Assembly: GCA_947306365.1 (NCBI GenBank)
Contig: CAMZGD010000007.1
Location: 49,079 to 113,078 of the forward strand
Length of the DNA: 64,000 nucleotides
Direction: 5' to 3'
From: an uncultured Bacteroidales bacterium
GTDB lineage: Bacteria > Bacteroidota > Bacteroidia > Bacteroidales > UBA932
The stretch's first letter is position 1; each line of letters begins with the position of its first letter. Shown here in pieces: positions 43,436 through 54,646 of this stretch. The translations under genes were made by a program, and so were the position numbers. The notes under the pieces were generated by a model, which was not told where the DNA came from, made no database searches, and saw only the letters and a list, made by a program, of their open reading frames with translations.

Positions 43436-43443
43436 TATCTTTG
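43436..43443 (+). promoter_or_regulatory. -7 box of the GH97 gene
   Basis: TATCTTTG on the plus strand, 26 bp before the ATG at 43470, in the divergent 73-bp gap. Confidence 0.5.
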
Positions 43444-43469
43444 CATAAAGGACCAAAACCCCGTTGACA

Positions 43470-45660
43470 ATGAGAAAGATGCTCCCCGCCCTCCTGGCCG
43501 CCCTCGCGGTCCTGTCCGCCTGCCGGACTGAAACTGTCCGGATGCCCGCCGACGCCGTGTCGCTCCGCAGCCCCGACGCGCAGCTGGAACTTCGTTTCGC
43601 CGTCGTGGACGGCGTCCCCTTTTACGCGCTCGACCGGGCCGGAACCGCCGTCGTACTGCCATCGCGCCTGGGATTCGAACTCATCGGGCGCGAAGACCTG
43701 GATGCGGGTTTCTCCCTGACAGGAACGGCTTTCGACACGTTCGACGAGACCTGGGAGCCCGTCTGGGGCGAAGAAGCGCAGATCCGGAACCATTACAACG
43801 AAGTGCTGGTTCATCTCCGGAAAGAAGCCGGCGAAGCGATGGACATCCGGTTCCGCCTCTACGACGATGGCCTCGGATTCCGGTACGAATTCCCGCTCGA
43901 AAACAAGCTGACGTATTTCAAGGTCAAGGAAGAACTGACGGAATTCGCCCTGGCGGGCGACCACACGGCCTGGTGGATCAGCGGCGACTACGACACGCAG
44001 GAGTATAGTTACACCCGGTCCAGACTGTCGGAAATCCGAGGGCTCAACACCGATACGCGTCCCTACAACGCCTCCCAGCATTATATTTCACCCGGGACTG
44101 TCCAAACCGCCCTGCAACTGAAGACAGCCGACGGGCTGTACCTCAATCTTCACGAGGCCGCCGTGCTCGACTATCCCGCCACCCATCTGGAACTCCAGGA
44201 AGGGACGCTGACCTTCCGTACCAGCCTTACGCCTGACGCCCAGGGCGTGAAAGGGCGCCTGCAGGCGCCGTGTAAGACCCCCTGGCGCACGGTGATGGTC
44301 TGTGAAAGCGCCACGGACGTGCTGGCTTCCCGCCTGATCCTCAACCTCAACGACCCCTGCGCCATCGAAGACGTGAGCTGGATCCATCCCACGAAATATA
44401 TGGGCGTGTGGTGGGAGATGATCACCGGAAAGTCGCACTGGTCCTACACCTCCGACTTTCCGTCGGTGCAGCTGGGCATCACGGACTACGCCCACGCCAA
44501 ACCGCACGGGCACCACGGCGCCAACAACGAAAATGTGCGCCGGTACCTCGACTTCGCGGCAGCAAACGGTTTCGACGCGCTCCTGATCGAGGGTTGGAAC
44601 ATCGGCTGGGAAGACTGGTTCGGCTGCCAGAAAGATTTCGTCTTCGACTTCCTCACCCCGTATCCCGATTTTGACCTGCCCGGCCTGAACGCCTATGCCC
44701 ACAGCAAGGGAATGCGGCTGATCATGCACCACGAGACATCTTCTTCCACCGTCAATTATGAGCGCTGGATGGAGCAGGCCTACAACCTGATGAACCAGTA
44801 TGGCTACGATGCCGTGAAGAGCGGTTACGTAGGCGACATCATCCCCTACGGTGAACACCATTACAGCCAGCCGATCATCAACCACTACCACCGCGCCGTC
44901 GTGGAAGCGGCCCGGCACCACATCATGGTCAACGCCCACGAGGCCGTGCGCCCCACCGGCCTGTGCCGCACCTGGCCAAATATGATCGGCAACGAAAGCG
45001 CGATGGGCAACGAGTTCATGGCCGCCGTCAATCCCGGCCATACCGCCATCCTGCCGTTCACCCGGCTGCAGGGCGGCCCGATGGACTTTACGCCCGGTAT
45101 CTTCGAACAGGATATGGCTGTCACGGCGCCCGGGCAGACAGGAAAGATGCGTCACACGATCTGCAACCAGCTGGGCCTCTATGTGACCTTCTATTCTCCG
45201 CTCCAGATGGCGGCCGACCTGCCCGAGAACTATGCCCGCTTTATGGACGCCTTCCAGTTCATCAGAGACGTGGCCGTCGACTGGGACAAGACCCTTTATC
45301 TCGCGGCGGAACCGGGCGAATACATCGTCACGGCCCGGCATCCCAAGTATGCCACGCTCAATTCCGGCCGCCTCAGCGGCCGCTCCAGCGTCTATGATTT
45401 CGTGTATAAGGACGGGCGGCCCCACGATGTGTGGTATGTCGGCGGCATCACCGGCGAGGACGCCCGCGAGGTGGCGGTGAAACTCGATTTCCTGGAGCCC
45501 GGCCTTTCGTACGAGGCCACGGTCTACGCCGACGCGCCCGACGCCGACTACGAAACCAACCCCCAGGCATACACCATTACAAAACAGGTCGTGGACAATT
45601 CCACGACCCTGAATATCCGGATGGCCCGTTCCGGCGGCTTCGCAGTCTCGCTGCGGTCGC

Positions 45661-45683
<23 letters not shown>
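43470..45683 (+). CDS. GH97 glycoside hydrolase (SusB-like alpha-glucosidase), lipoprotein
   Basis: 737 residues with a lipoprotein signal (LAVLSAC, Cys18). Architecture: N-terminal beta-sandwich, (beta/alpha)8 barrel with WHxE-type calcium and catalytic glutamates around HHETSSS, NAHEAVRPTGLCRTWPN and IGNESAMGNEF, and a C-terminal beta domain. The glutamates in place of an aspartate nucleophile point to the inverting SusB-type alpha-glucosidase subgroup over the retaining alpha-galactosidases. No susC/susD pair is near, so it stands outside a polysaccharide-utilisation locus. Start: ATG 43470; the earlier TTG is unlikely. Ends overlap convergent recJ by 23 bp. Confidence 0.9.
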
Positions 45684-47403
<1,720 letters not shown>

Positions 47404-47421
47404 AAACCGATGCTCAATTTG

Positions 47422-47455
47422 CAAAGATAACAAAAATGTCGCCCAATAAAGCAAA
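47422..47455 (-). promoter_or_regulatory. Promoter of recJ
   Basis: On the minus strand TTTG (47452-47455), 22 bp, then TATCTTTG (47422-47429). Spacing is slightly long compared with the usual 19-21 bp. The -7 box is 18 bp upstream of the start. Confidence 0.5.
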
Positions 47456-47461
47456 AAATGC

Positions 47462-47469
47462 TAACTTTG
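47462..47469 (+). promoter_or_regulatory. -7 box of lysS
   Basis: TAACTTTG, perfect TAnnTTTG, 45 bp before the lysS ATG. Confidence 0.5.
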
Positions 47470-47514
47470 TAAATTGAATCGAAAACTTTACCAGAAGCAA
47501 TCCAGACTATTCCC

Positions 47515-49053
47515 ATGGAAATCACCGATCTCAACGAACAGGAACTGAACCGCCGCGCATCCCTGCAGAAACTCCAGGAACTGGGCATCAATCCCTATCC
47601 TGCCGCCGAATTCCCGGTCAACGCCACGACCCGGGAAATCCGGGACGGTTTCGATCCTGAGAAGGGGAACTTCGACCATATCTCCATTGCCGGCCGCATG
47701 ATGAGCCGGCGCATCATGGGGGCCGCATCCTTCATCGAGCTGCAGGACGACTGCGGCCGCATCCAGGTGTACGTCAAGCGTGACGAAATCTGCCCGGGCG
47801 AGGACAAGACCCTCTACAACACCGTCTTCAAGAAGCTGCTCGACATCGGCGACATCATCGGCATCGAAGGTTTCGCCTTCTATACCCAGACGGGCGCCCT
47901 TTCGATCCACGCCCGGAAGCTCACGGTGCTCAGCAAGTCGCTCCGCGTGCTGCCGATCGTCAAGGAGAAGGAGGGCGAGGTCTACGACGCTTTCTCCGAT
48001 CCCGAGCTCCGCTACCGGATGCGCTACGTGGACCTGATCGTCAACCCGCAGGTGAAGGAGATCTTCGAGAAACGCACGAAGATCATCGGCACGATGCGCG
48101 ACTACTTCAACGAGCACGGCTACCTCGAGGTGGAGACCCCGATCCTCCAGTCGATTCCGGGCGGCGCCACAGCCCGTCCGTTCATCACCCACCACAACAC
48201 CCTCGACATCCCGCTCTATATGCGCATCGCCAACGAACTCTACCTGAAGCGCCTGATCGTGGGTGGCTTCAAGGGTGTGTACGAGTTCGCGAAGGATTTC
48301 CGCAACGAGGGGATGGACCGCACGCATAATCCCGAGTTCACCTGCATGGAGATCTACGTGGCCTACAAGGACTACAAGTGGATGATGCGCTTCGTGGAGA
48401 CGATGCTCGAGCGGATCGCCCTGGCCATCAACGGCAAGACGAAGTTCGAGGTCTGGGGCAACGAGATCGAGTTCAAGGCGCCGTACCGCAAGCTTCCGAT
48501 GCTCGACGCCATCAAGGAATACGCCGGTGTGGACATCACCGGGATGGACGAGGCGCAGCTGCGCGAGACGTGCAAGCGGCTGAACGTCCCCGTCAAGCCC
48601 GAAATGGGCAAGGGCAAGCTCATCGACGCCATCTTCGGCGAATACTGCGAGAAGAACCTCGTACAGCCTACGTTCATCATCGACTATCCGGTGGAGATGA
48701 GCCCGCTCACCAAGCGGCACCGCGAGCATCCCGAACTGACCGAGCGCTTCGAACTCTTCGTCAACGGCAAGGAACTGGCCAACGCCTACAGCGAGCTCAA
48801 CGACCCGATCGACCAGCTGGACCGCTTCAACGAGCAGGTACGGCTCAAGGACGCCGGCGACGACGAGGCGATGTACATCGACATGGACTTTGTCCGCGCC
48901 CTCGAGTACGGCATGCCGCCCACGTCCGGCCTGGGGATGGGCATCGACCGCCTCACGATGATGATGACCAACTCCTCCACCATCCAGGACGTGCTCTTCT
49001 TCCCGCAGATGCGGCCCGAGAAAACGGTCCCGAAGGAGGAGAAGCCGGAATAG
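47515..49053 (+). CDS. lysS: Lysyl-tRNA synthetase, class II
   Basis: 512 residues: an N-terminal OB-fold anticodon domain (about 60-170; [21 protein letters not shown]), and class II motifs: motif 1 ([14 protein letters not shown]), motif 2 ([15 protein letters not shown]) and motif 3 ([10 protein letters not shown]). Longer than many by a few tail residues (VPKEEKPE). First of a tight run with an RNA methyltransferase gene 4 bp later and aroE overlapping that. Confidence 0.97.
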   Translation: MEITDLNEQELNRRASLQKLQELGINPYPAAEFPVNATTREIRDGFDPEKGNFDHISIAGRMMSRRIMGAASFIELQDDCGRIQVYVKRDEICPGEDKTLYNTVFKKLLDIGDIIGIEGFAFYTQTGALSIHARKLTVLSKSLRVLPIVKEKEGEVYDAFSDPELRYRMRYVDLIVNPQVKEIFEKRTKIIGTMRDYFNEHGYLEVETPILQSIPGGATARPFITHHNTLDIPLYMRIANELYLKRLIVGGFKGVYEFAKDFRNEGMDRTHNPEFTCMEIYVAYKDYKWMMRFVETMLERIALAINGKTKFEVWGNEIEFKAPYRKLPMLDAIKEYAGVDITGMDEAQLRETCKRLNVPVKPEMGKGKLIDAIFGEYCEKNLVQPTFIIDYPVEMSPLTKRHREHPELTERFELFVNGKELANAYSELNDPIDQLDRFNEQVRLKDAGDDEAMYIDMDFVRALEYGMPPTSGLGMGIDRLTMMMTNSSTIQDVLFFPQMRPEKTVPKEEKPE

Positions 49054-49057
49054 GCCC

Positions 49058-49837
49058 ATGGCGGAGCGCCTCACCTCCCTCCAGAATCCCAAGATCAAGG
49101 ACCTGCTGGCCCTTGAGACACAGTCCCGCGAGCGGAAAGCCCGCGGGCTCTTCGTCGTGGAGGGACGGCGGGAATTCGAACGGGCCTGCGCCGCCGGTTT
49201 CGAACCGGTGACGGTCTTCGTCCGCGAAGGGGAACCGGACGCCGATGCCGCAGATTTTCTGGTGAGCGACCGCATCTATGAGAAAATCGCCTACCGGGGC
49301 GGTACCGAAGGCCTGGTGGCCGTGCTGCGCTGCCGCGAGACCCGCCTGGAGGACCTGCAGCTGTCTGCCGCGCCGCTCATCCTCGTCCTCGAGCACGTCG
49401 AGAAACCCGGCAACCTGGGCGCCGTCCTGCGCACCGCCGACGCCGCCGGCGTCGATGCCGTGCTGGTCTGCGACCCGCTGACCGACCGCTACAATCCCAA
49501 CCTGATCCGGGCCAGCCTCGGCGCCGTGTTCTCCGTGCCGACCGTGGCCTGCAGCTCCGAAGAGGCCTACGCCTGGCTCGTTTCCCACGCCATCCCGATC
49601 CTGACCGCGCAGCTGCAGGACTCGGAACTATACTACGAGACCGACATGGTCCGGTCCACCGCCATCGTGTTCGGCGCGGAAGACAAAGGCCTCTCCGATT
49701 TCTGGCGGGAGCGGGCCGACGCGCACATCCGGATTCCGATGGCCGGGGCGATGGACTCGCTCAACGTGTCGGTGTCCGCCGCCATCCTCGCCTTCGAGGC
49801 GGTCCGCCAGCGCAACCAGCAACACAAACGCCTATGA
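49058..49837 (+). CDS. TrmH/SpoU family RNA 2'-O-methyltransferase
   Basis: 259 residues: an N-terminal L30e-like substrate-binding domain, then the SPOUT knot with the three motifs EKPGNLGAVLRTADAAG, VFGAEDKGLS and IPMAGAMDSLNVSVSAAI. Methylates ribose in tRNA or 23S rRNA using S-adenosylmethionine; sequence alone does not fix the site. Its last 4 bp overlap aroE. Confidence 0.92.
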   Translation: MAERLTSLQNPKIKDLLALETQSRERKARGLFVVEGRREFERACAAGFEPVTVFVREGEPDADAADFLVSDRIYEKIAYRGGTEGLVAVLRCRETRLEDLQLSAAPLILVLEHVEKPGNLGAVLRTADAAGVDAVLVCDPLTDRYNPNLIRASLGAVFSVPTVACSSEEAYAWLVSHAIPILTAQLQDSELYYETDMVRSTAIVFGAEDKGLSDFWRERADAHIRIPMAGAMDSLNVSVSAAILAFEAVRQRNQQHKRL

Positions 49838-50598
49838 AATACGGTCTGATCGGCTACCCCATCGCACACAGCCTGAGTCCCGCGCTGTTCCGTGCCGCCT
49901 ATCCCGACGCGGAAGACCTGACCTACGACCTGATCGAAGAAGAGGATTTCGAACGGGCTTACGCCCGGTTCCTGTCCGACTACGACGCCGTCAACGTGAC
50001 GGCGCCCTTCAAGGGCGACGCGTTCCGCAAGGTCGACGTGGCCGACACCATCGCCCGGGAGCTGTATGCCGTCAACATCCTCAAGAAGAAGGACGGACGG
50101 ATCTACGGCTACAACTCGGATTTCTGGGCGCTCCAGAAGCTGCTCGCCCCTTTCGCAGGCCGGCAGCCCCGGCCCAGGGTACTGGTCATCGGCTGCGGCG
50201 GCGCCGGCAAGGCGGCCGCGCTGGCCGCACTGAAGCTGCGGATGTCGGTGATGGTGGCCAACCGGGATTTCCGGAAGGCACGCGAATTCTGCTTCACCGG
50301 CGGCGGTATGGTCCCGCTCCGACTGGAGCAGGTCCCCGCCCACATCGGCGCCGTCAACATCCTCATCTACGCCATTCCGGTCCATATCGACCTGGCCGAC
50401 ACCCTGCCGATCGAGGGACGCGTCGTCGTGGAGGCCAACTACAAGTCGCCCTGCGTGCAGGAGCGCTGCGCGGCGGCGGGCGTCCCGTATGTTTCGGGAA
50501 TGGACTGGCTGCGGGAGCAGGCGGTCTCCGGCTACCGGCTGATGACGGGCGTCGAACCCGATGAAGAACGTGTCAAGGCCTGTCGCGCCCAAATCTGA
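49834..50598 (+). CDS. aroE: Shikimate dehydrogenase
   Basis: NADP(H)-dependent reduction of 3-dehydroshikimate. 254 residues: substrate-binding SHSLSP-type motif as AHSLSPAL, catalytic lysine in NVTAPFKGD, the Asn-Asp pair in NILKKKDG and GYNSDFWA, and a Rossmann loop GCGGAGKAAALA. Somewhat shorter than E. coli AroE, as in Bacteroidales. Start overlaps the methyltransferase stop by 4 bp; the regulator gene starts 5 bp after its stop. Confidence 0.93.
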   Translation: MKYGLIGYPIAHSLSPALFRAAYPDAEDLTYDLIEEEDFERAYARFLSDYDAVNVTAPFKGDAFRKVDVADTIARELYAVNILKKKDGRIYGYNSDFWALQKLLAPFAGRQPRPRVLVIGCGGAGKAAALAALKLRMSVMVANRDFRKAREFCFTGGGMVPLRLEQVPAHIGAVNILIYAIPVHIDLADTLPIEGRVVVEANYKSPCVQERCAAAGVPYVSGMDWLREQAVSGYRLMTGVEPDEERVKACRAQI

Positions 50599-50603
50599 TA
50601 ACT

Positions 50604-51187
50604 ATGATCATCACTTTCATCGCCCTGTTTTTTTTATCGAAACAGGGGCACTGGCGTACCTCGTCCATCGGCTGCAACGCCAAAAAACCGACATACAAGA
50701 ACTTCTGACCCTGTCCTCCGCCGCGCGCGGGCGAACCGGCCCGGCCATCCGGGTCCTGGTCGAACTGCTGGTCGACATCGCCAACGCCGCCGCGCAGAGC
50801 GGGTCCAACGAATACCTGCTGGCCAAGCGACTCGACCGGATCCTCACGTCGTCCCGAGGGGAAGGACGCACCATCAAAGACGATTTTGCAATCATCGCCG
50901 ACCTTTCCGAATCGGGGCTCCTCACCCGGCTGAAGGAAGTCTGCCCGGATCTCACCCCGAGCGAAATCGCCCTGTGCGGAATGCTCACGGTCGGCCTTGA
51001 GCCGGCGTGCATCAGCAAGATCCTCCGCTACGACCACGAACAGACCTTCTACAACAAACGGAAGAACATCCGCAAGAAACTGCAGCTCGACCACGCCGAA
51101 TCGCTGGAAGGCTACCTGAACGACCTGGCTGGACGGCTCCTACAGGAGCACGACGCTGCATTCTCGCAACTGGTCCGCCGGTATTGA
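50604..51187 (+). CDS. Membrane-anchored HTH regulator interrupted by a -1 frameshift at T8
   Basis: The ATG at 50604 opens a hydrophobic start (MIITFIALFFL) that runs into stop at 50706 in its own frame. The continuing protein lies in the -1 frame from about 50633: ETGALAYLVHRLQRQKTDI, completing a membrane anchor, then a helical part and a LuxR-like DNA-binding region (LTPSEIALCGMLTVGLEPACISKIL ... FYNKRKNIRKKL, about 50960-51090) seen in Bacteroidota membrane HTH regulators. The switch point is an 8-T run (50628-50635) containing the slippery heptamer T TTT TTA in the correct phase. The -1 frame is also open back to an ATG within aroE (50561), but those first residues look non-protein-like. 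Possible explanations: programmed frameshift, transcriptional slippage, true pseudogene, or a sequencing indel. The gene lacks the long TPR part of related proteins. Confidence 0.7.
50628..50636 (+). promoter_or_regulatory. Candidate -1 frameshift site T TTT TTA
   Basis: Eight T then A. In the frame set by ATG 50604, codons read TTT TTT TTA; the heptamer T TTT TTA is phased for tandem -1 slippage, after which the next codon is ATC at 50636, in frame with the HTH part. Confidence 0.5.
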
Positions 51188-51197
51188 CGCCCTTCTT

Positions 51198-51294
51198 CAG
51201 GACCGGCCCGCCGGCTTCCGGAGCCCAAGTTCAACCGCACGGCAGCCCTTCGACACGCCGGACGGACGGCCGCCGGTCCTGTTTACATTTTTTT
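51198..51294 (+). terminator. Possible terminator or structured leader before ssb
   Basis: CAGGACCGGC (51198-51207) is perfectly complementary to 51272-51281, with a 64-nt GC-rich loop, followed by TTTACA and a 7-T run (51288-51294). The large loop makes a standard terminator uncertain. Confidence 0.45.
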
Positions 51295-51323
51295 GCATAG
51301 CTAGAAGATTCTCCGTATATTTC
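51292..51323 (+). promoter_or_regulatory. Promoter of ssb
   Basis: TTTG (51292-51295), exactly 20 bp, TATATTTC (51316-51323; last base off consensus), 18 bp before the ssb ATG. The -33 is the end of a 7-T run. Confidence 0.65.
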
Positions 51324-51341
51324 GCCAAAATTTATGGTACC

Positions 51342-51851
51342 ATGGCACTGAACAAAGTATTACTCATCGGGAATGTAGGGAAAGATCCTGAGATCAGACA
51401 TTTACAGGGCGGCGCATCGGTCGCCACCATTACGCTTGCCACCAGCGAGCGATATCGCGACAGAAACGGAGAAACCCGCGAACAGACGGAATGGCACACC
51501 GTCATCGCCTGGCGGCAGCTGGCCGACCTGGCGGAGAATTACATCCGCAAAGGCAGCCAGATCTATGTGGAAGGCAAGATCCGAAGCCGCAGCTGGGACG
51601 ACCAGAACGGACAGAAGCGCTACGTCACGGAAATCCAGGCCGACACCATCCAGCTCCTCGGCCGCCGCGGAGACACACCGGCCGGCCAGCCCCAGCAGGG
51701 AGCCCCCCAGCAGGGACCGACCCAGCCGGGAATGACCCAGCCGCCGCACTACAGCCAGCCCTCCTACGGCGCCCCCGCTCCCCAGCAGACTACGCCCATC
51801 GTCTCCCCCGCCGACCTGACGGACGACGGCACCGATGACCTGCCGTTCTGA
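51342..51851 (+). CDS. ssb: Single-stranded DNA-binding protein
   Basis: 169 residues: an OB-fold of about 105 residues (NKVLLIGNVGKDPEIRHLQGG by its start, TEWHTVIAWRQLADLAENYI, GSQIYVEGKIRSRSW), then a Gln/Pro-rich linker (about 115-155) and the acidic tip DDGTDDLPF that recruits partner proteins. Stop codon overlaps an in-frame ATG of the next gene as TGATG. Confidence 0.95.
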   Translation: MALNKVLLIGNVGKDPEIRHLQGGASVATITLATSERYRDRNGETREQTEWHTVIAWRQLADLAENYIRKGSQIYVEGKIRSRSWDDQNGQKRYVTEIQADTIQLLGRRGDTPAGQPQQGAPQQGPTQPGMTQPPHYSQPSYGAPAPQQTTPIVSPADLTDDGTDDLPF

Positions 51852-51889
51852 TGTCCCGGCAGTCTACATCTTTCCACAACGATTTATTA

Positions 51890-54334
51890 ATGAATAACTT
51901 ATATCCCTACCCAGCAAGATTATCCAGTAAACGTCTTTCGATAATCTTTGCCTTGTTCTTAGGCTTTTCCGCACTGGCGGGCTTGACCGGCTGTGAGCCC
52001 GCAGACCTGGGTGTGCAGCTCACCCCTGACGAGGGCCTACGCACCGTTACCGTCGGCGTCTCGGCCGAAGGGGCCGGCACCAAGGCCGAAATCGACAATG
52101 ATCTGGTCTTCAGCTGGACCGCCGGCGACAAGATCGCCGTCTGGGCCGGCAGCGAAGGCAGCGGACAATACTACACGTCCGAAGCTTACACCGGCGGCAA
52201 CACCTACCAGATCTCGCTCTCCGGGACCCGCAGCAACTATGCGGTCTACCCCGCCGGCATCGAGGTCTCGGACGCCGCGACCGCTTCCTCGCTGAAGGTG
52301 AAACTCCCTGACGTATACGACTTCACTGCAGTCGGTGCGGACTATTCCCCCCTGCCGATGATTGCCGTCAACACGGAAGGCGCCGACCTGGCCTTCAAGC
52401 ATCTGGGCGGCCTGTTGCGCGTCTCCATCGGGTACCTGCCCGAGGGAACCAGTTATGTGACCGTCGACCTCGGCAAGAAGATCAACGGTTCGTTCCCGGT
52501 CCGCATCAGCAATTCGGGCAGCTACATCGTCGCCGGCGAAGCCACCGGAGGCTATACCTACACGAAGTTCCTGGTGCCTTCCTCTGGAAGCGTGGTCCTC
52601 AACCTCCCCGTCCCCACCGGAACCTACAACAGCATCGCGGTCAACGCTTACAATGCCGCCGGAACCCTGCTCGGCTCGGATACCCCGACATTCAGTTGGA
52701 CCTGCAACCGCGCCCACGGCAAAAAACTGACCAGAGACAATTTCGGCTGGGTCTATGTATTCGGAGTATTGAATAATGCATCAGTCACCCATGAAGGAGG
52801 TGAAGCTGTGCTGGCCACTGAGTTTCAAAGCTACCGATACCGGGGTTCAGCAGAAAACGGCACTCTCGAGCAGGAGGAAATTCCATATACCATCCAGTAT
52901 TCTTTGACATCACCCTACAATTGGATCGATTCCTGTCCGGATTGGGTATCCATTTCCTCTGAATCAAACTTTTTAGGAAGTATCGACGGTGAAGAAGTGG
53001 TCGCGAATGTTGTCCCGCAAACAGGTACGGGATATCCTCATACAAATAATTTGGCAACAGCGAGTCCGATGGTTAATTTCGATCTTTCCACTATTAATGT
53101 TGCAACAGGAGTGATTGACCCAGACCGCCGTTCGACGGCCAACTGCTATGTAGTGCAGGCTCCAGGAACGTATAAACTCCCGCTTGTTTACGGCAATGCA
53201 CTTAAGAATGGCATGGTAAACGAACCTGCTTTTCACCGTCAAAGTGGAGCAACTGGCGATGCCTTCCCCGAGTATCTGTCCGATCATGCAGACCAGCCTG
53301 TTACTTCGCCCTTTATCGGAAAGTCCTATACAGTTGCCGATGCCACGCTGATTTGGTCAGATGTGGAGAATATGGTGACAAACGTATCCATAGACGGTTC
53401 GGGGGAAAATGCATATCTGACTTTTAAAGTCCCGGCTGAAAACATCCGGCAGGGAAATGCCATTGTCGCCGTCCGGGACGGAAGTGGAACGGTCCTTTGG
53501 AGTTGGCACATTTGGGTAACAGATGAAGACATGACAAATACCAAGGCTGGCTGCAATAACTATGTCTTTTCTCCAGTCAATATCGGGTGGAATGACAAGA
53601 GGACCGAGTCATACGCACAGCGCGTTGTTTTTTTTCGGGCTACTCAGTCATATTCAGGCAAGCAAAGTAATGCAAGAGGAATTACACAGAAAGCCGCTAC
53701 CATAAAGGAAAATGCGAACAACACTTATTATCAGTGGGGAAGGAAAGACCCCATTCGGGGGGCAAGGGAAGGACTTAGTAGTAAAACTGTTTATTGCACG
53801 GATAATCAGTATCAACCGAAAACTTCTGTTGGACGCGTTTCAGTAGGAACGGCCATCCAGAATCCTCATCTTCAATATACAACCAATACTGCTCCTTGCT
53901 ACTGGTGCACAACGCATTACGGTCTATTATGGGATTCTTCCATGTATGGAAACGATACCGACGGCTATTCCGGGACAGGAATCAAGACCATCTATGATCC
54001 TTCTCCGGTCGGATATAGATGTCCGCCTCCTGCGGCATGGAGTGACTTTAATGAAGCTAACTTTGTATTTACCGACGCTACTGATTTCAGTCCAAAAGGG
54101 AGGACTTATAATATAAGTGATTCGTTCTTTCCAGGAACAGGATACCAAACAGCCTCAACATCGGCATTTCCTTTCATTAACGGAGCCGACGGTAACTGCT
54201 GGTCATCAACACCATATCATTTATCAGGTACCATCTCCTATCGCGGCCTGTCTTATTCAGCAACTACCATCAACACATCCTATCCAACAAACCCTGCTTT
54301 TGGTTACCCCATCCGCCCTGTTGTAGACAATTAA
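51890..54334 (+). CDS. Fimbrillin-like surface lipoprotein with FISUMP-like C-terminus
   Basis: 814 residues from the chosen ATG (an ATG at 51851, overlapping the ssb stop, would add 13). Lipobox LTGC gives a lipid anchor at about Cys36. Residues to about 283 resemble the fimbrillin/Mfa-like N-domain (KAEIDNDLVFSWTAGDKIAVW, SNYAVYPAG, FKHLGGLLRVSIG). The C-terminal half holds YDPSPVGYRCPPPAAWSDF, NCWSSTPYH and a final FGYPIRPV, the pattern of Fibrobacter-paralogous/FISUMP-type domains. The DNA changes from GC-rich to clearly AT-richer near 52,740, matching the domain boundary, which suggests the two halves have different histories. Surface exposure and adhesion are inferred. Confidence 0.82.
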   Translation: MNNLYPYPARLSSKRLSIIFALFLGFSALAGLTGCEPADLGVQLTPDEGLRTVTVGVSAEGAGTKAEIDNDLVFSWTAGDKIAVWAGSEGSGQYYTSEAYTGGNTYQISLSGTRSNYAVYPAGIEVSDAATASSLKVKLPDVYDFTAVGADYSPLPMIAVNTEGADLAFKHLGGLLRVSIGYLPEGTSYVTVDLGKKINGSFPVRISNSGSYIVAGEATGGYTYTKFLVPSSGSVVLNLPVPTGTYNSIAVNAYNAAGTLLGSDTPTFSWTCNRAHGKKLTRDNFGWVYVFGVLNNASVTHEGGEAVLATEFQSYRYRGSAENGTLEQEEIPYTIQYSLTSPYNWIDSCPDWVSISSESNFLGSIDGEEVVANVVPQTGTGYPHTNNLATASPMVNFDLSTINVATGVIDPDRRSTANCYVVQAPGTYKLPLVYGNALKNGMVNEPAFHRQSGATGDAFPEYLSDHADQPVTSPFIGKSYTVADATLIWSDVENMVTNVSIDGSGENAYLTFKVPAENIRQGNAIVAVRDGSGTVLWSWHIWVTDEDMTNTKAGCNNYVFSPVNIGWNDKRTESYAQRVVFFRATQSYSGKQSNARGITQKAATIKENANNTYYQWGRKDPIRGAREGLSSKTVYCTDNQYQPKTSVGRVSVGTAIQNPHLQYTTNTAPCYWCTTHYGLLWDSSMYGNDTDGYSGTGIKTIYDPSPVGYRCPPPAAWSDFNEANFVFTDATDFSPKGRTYNISDSFFPGTGYQTASTSAFPFINGADGNCWSSTPYHLSGTISYRGLSYSATTINTSYPTNPAFGYPIRPVVDN

Positions 54335-54353
54335 CGCTAACTCCTATTACACG

Positions 54354-54387
54354 AAAACCACCTGCTTCATTTGAGGCAGGTGGTTTT
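54354..54387 (+). terminator. Terminator of the fimbrillin-like gene
   Basis: AAAACCACCTGC (54354-54365), 10-nt loop, GCAGGTGGTTTT (54376-54387) with one more T; a clean 12-bp stem 20 bp after the stop codon. Confidence 0.88.
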
Positions 54388-54646
54388 TATTATGGTTTCA
54401 ATTCTCATCGGTCGCGATGACAGTAAGCGTCTCCGGCTATGACACATCCCAACCAGCATCCCCAGCCGTGTCACCGCAACAGGAACAGCGCAAAGGCAAC
54501 GTGCCGTTCCGCACTGCCTTCTTTCGTGGCGGCTATCTTCTTGGTTCACAGTTATTTATAAGAATTACCTATACACAATTGTGTATAGGTAATTCTTGCA
54601 AATGTTTATAAATCAGCACGATAAATGCCACCAACAAAGCCGGCGG
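54388..54646. other. Gene-poor interval with possible gene remnant and palindrome
   Basis: Together with the terminator this is the one long stretch without an intact gene (312 bp between stops). On the minus strand at about 54470-54540 a short frame (TKKIAATKEGSAERHVAFAL, then stop) reads protein-like and could be the tail of a lost gene, but it is too short to identify. The 38-bp palindrome lies at its right side. Confidence 0.35.
54560..54597. repeat. 38-bp perfect palindrome
   Basis: AAGAATTACCTATACACAA (54560-54578) is followed without a spacer by its exact reverse complement (54579-54597). It is AT-rich in a GC-rich genome. With no loop bases and no T-tail it does not look like a terminator; a cruciform, a dimer-binding operator or a recombination/end remnant are possible. 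Confidence 0.9.

Noticed and set aside
54367..54549. A 60-residue minus-strand frame in the gene-poor interval as a real gene
   Set aside because: It runs through the terminator of the fimbrillin gene, is Arg/Cys-rich and shows no motif; better treated as noise or part of a remnant.
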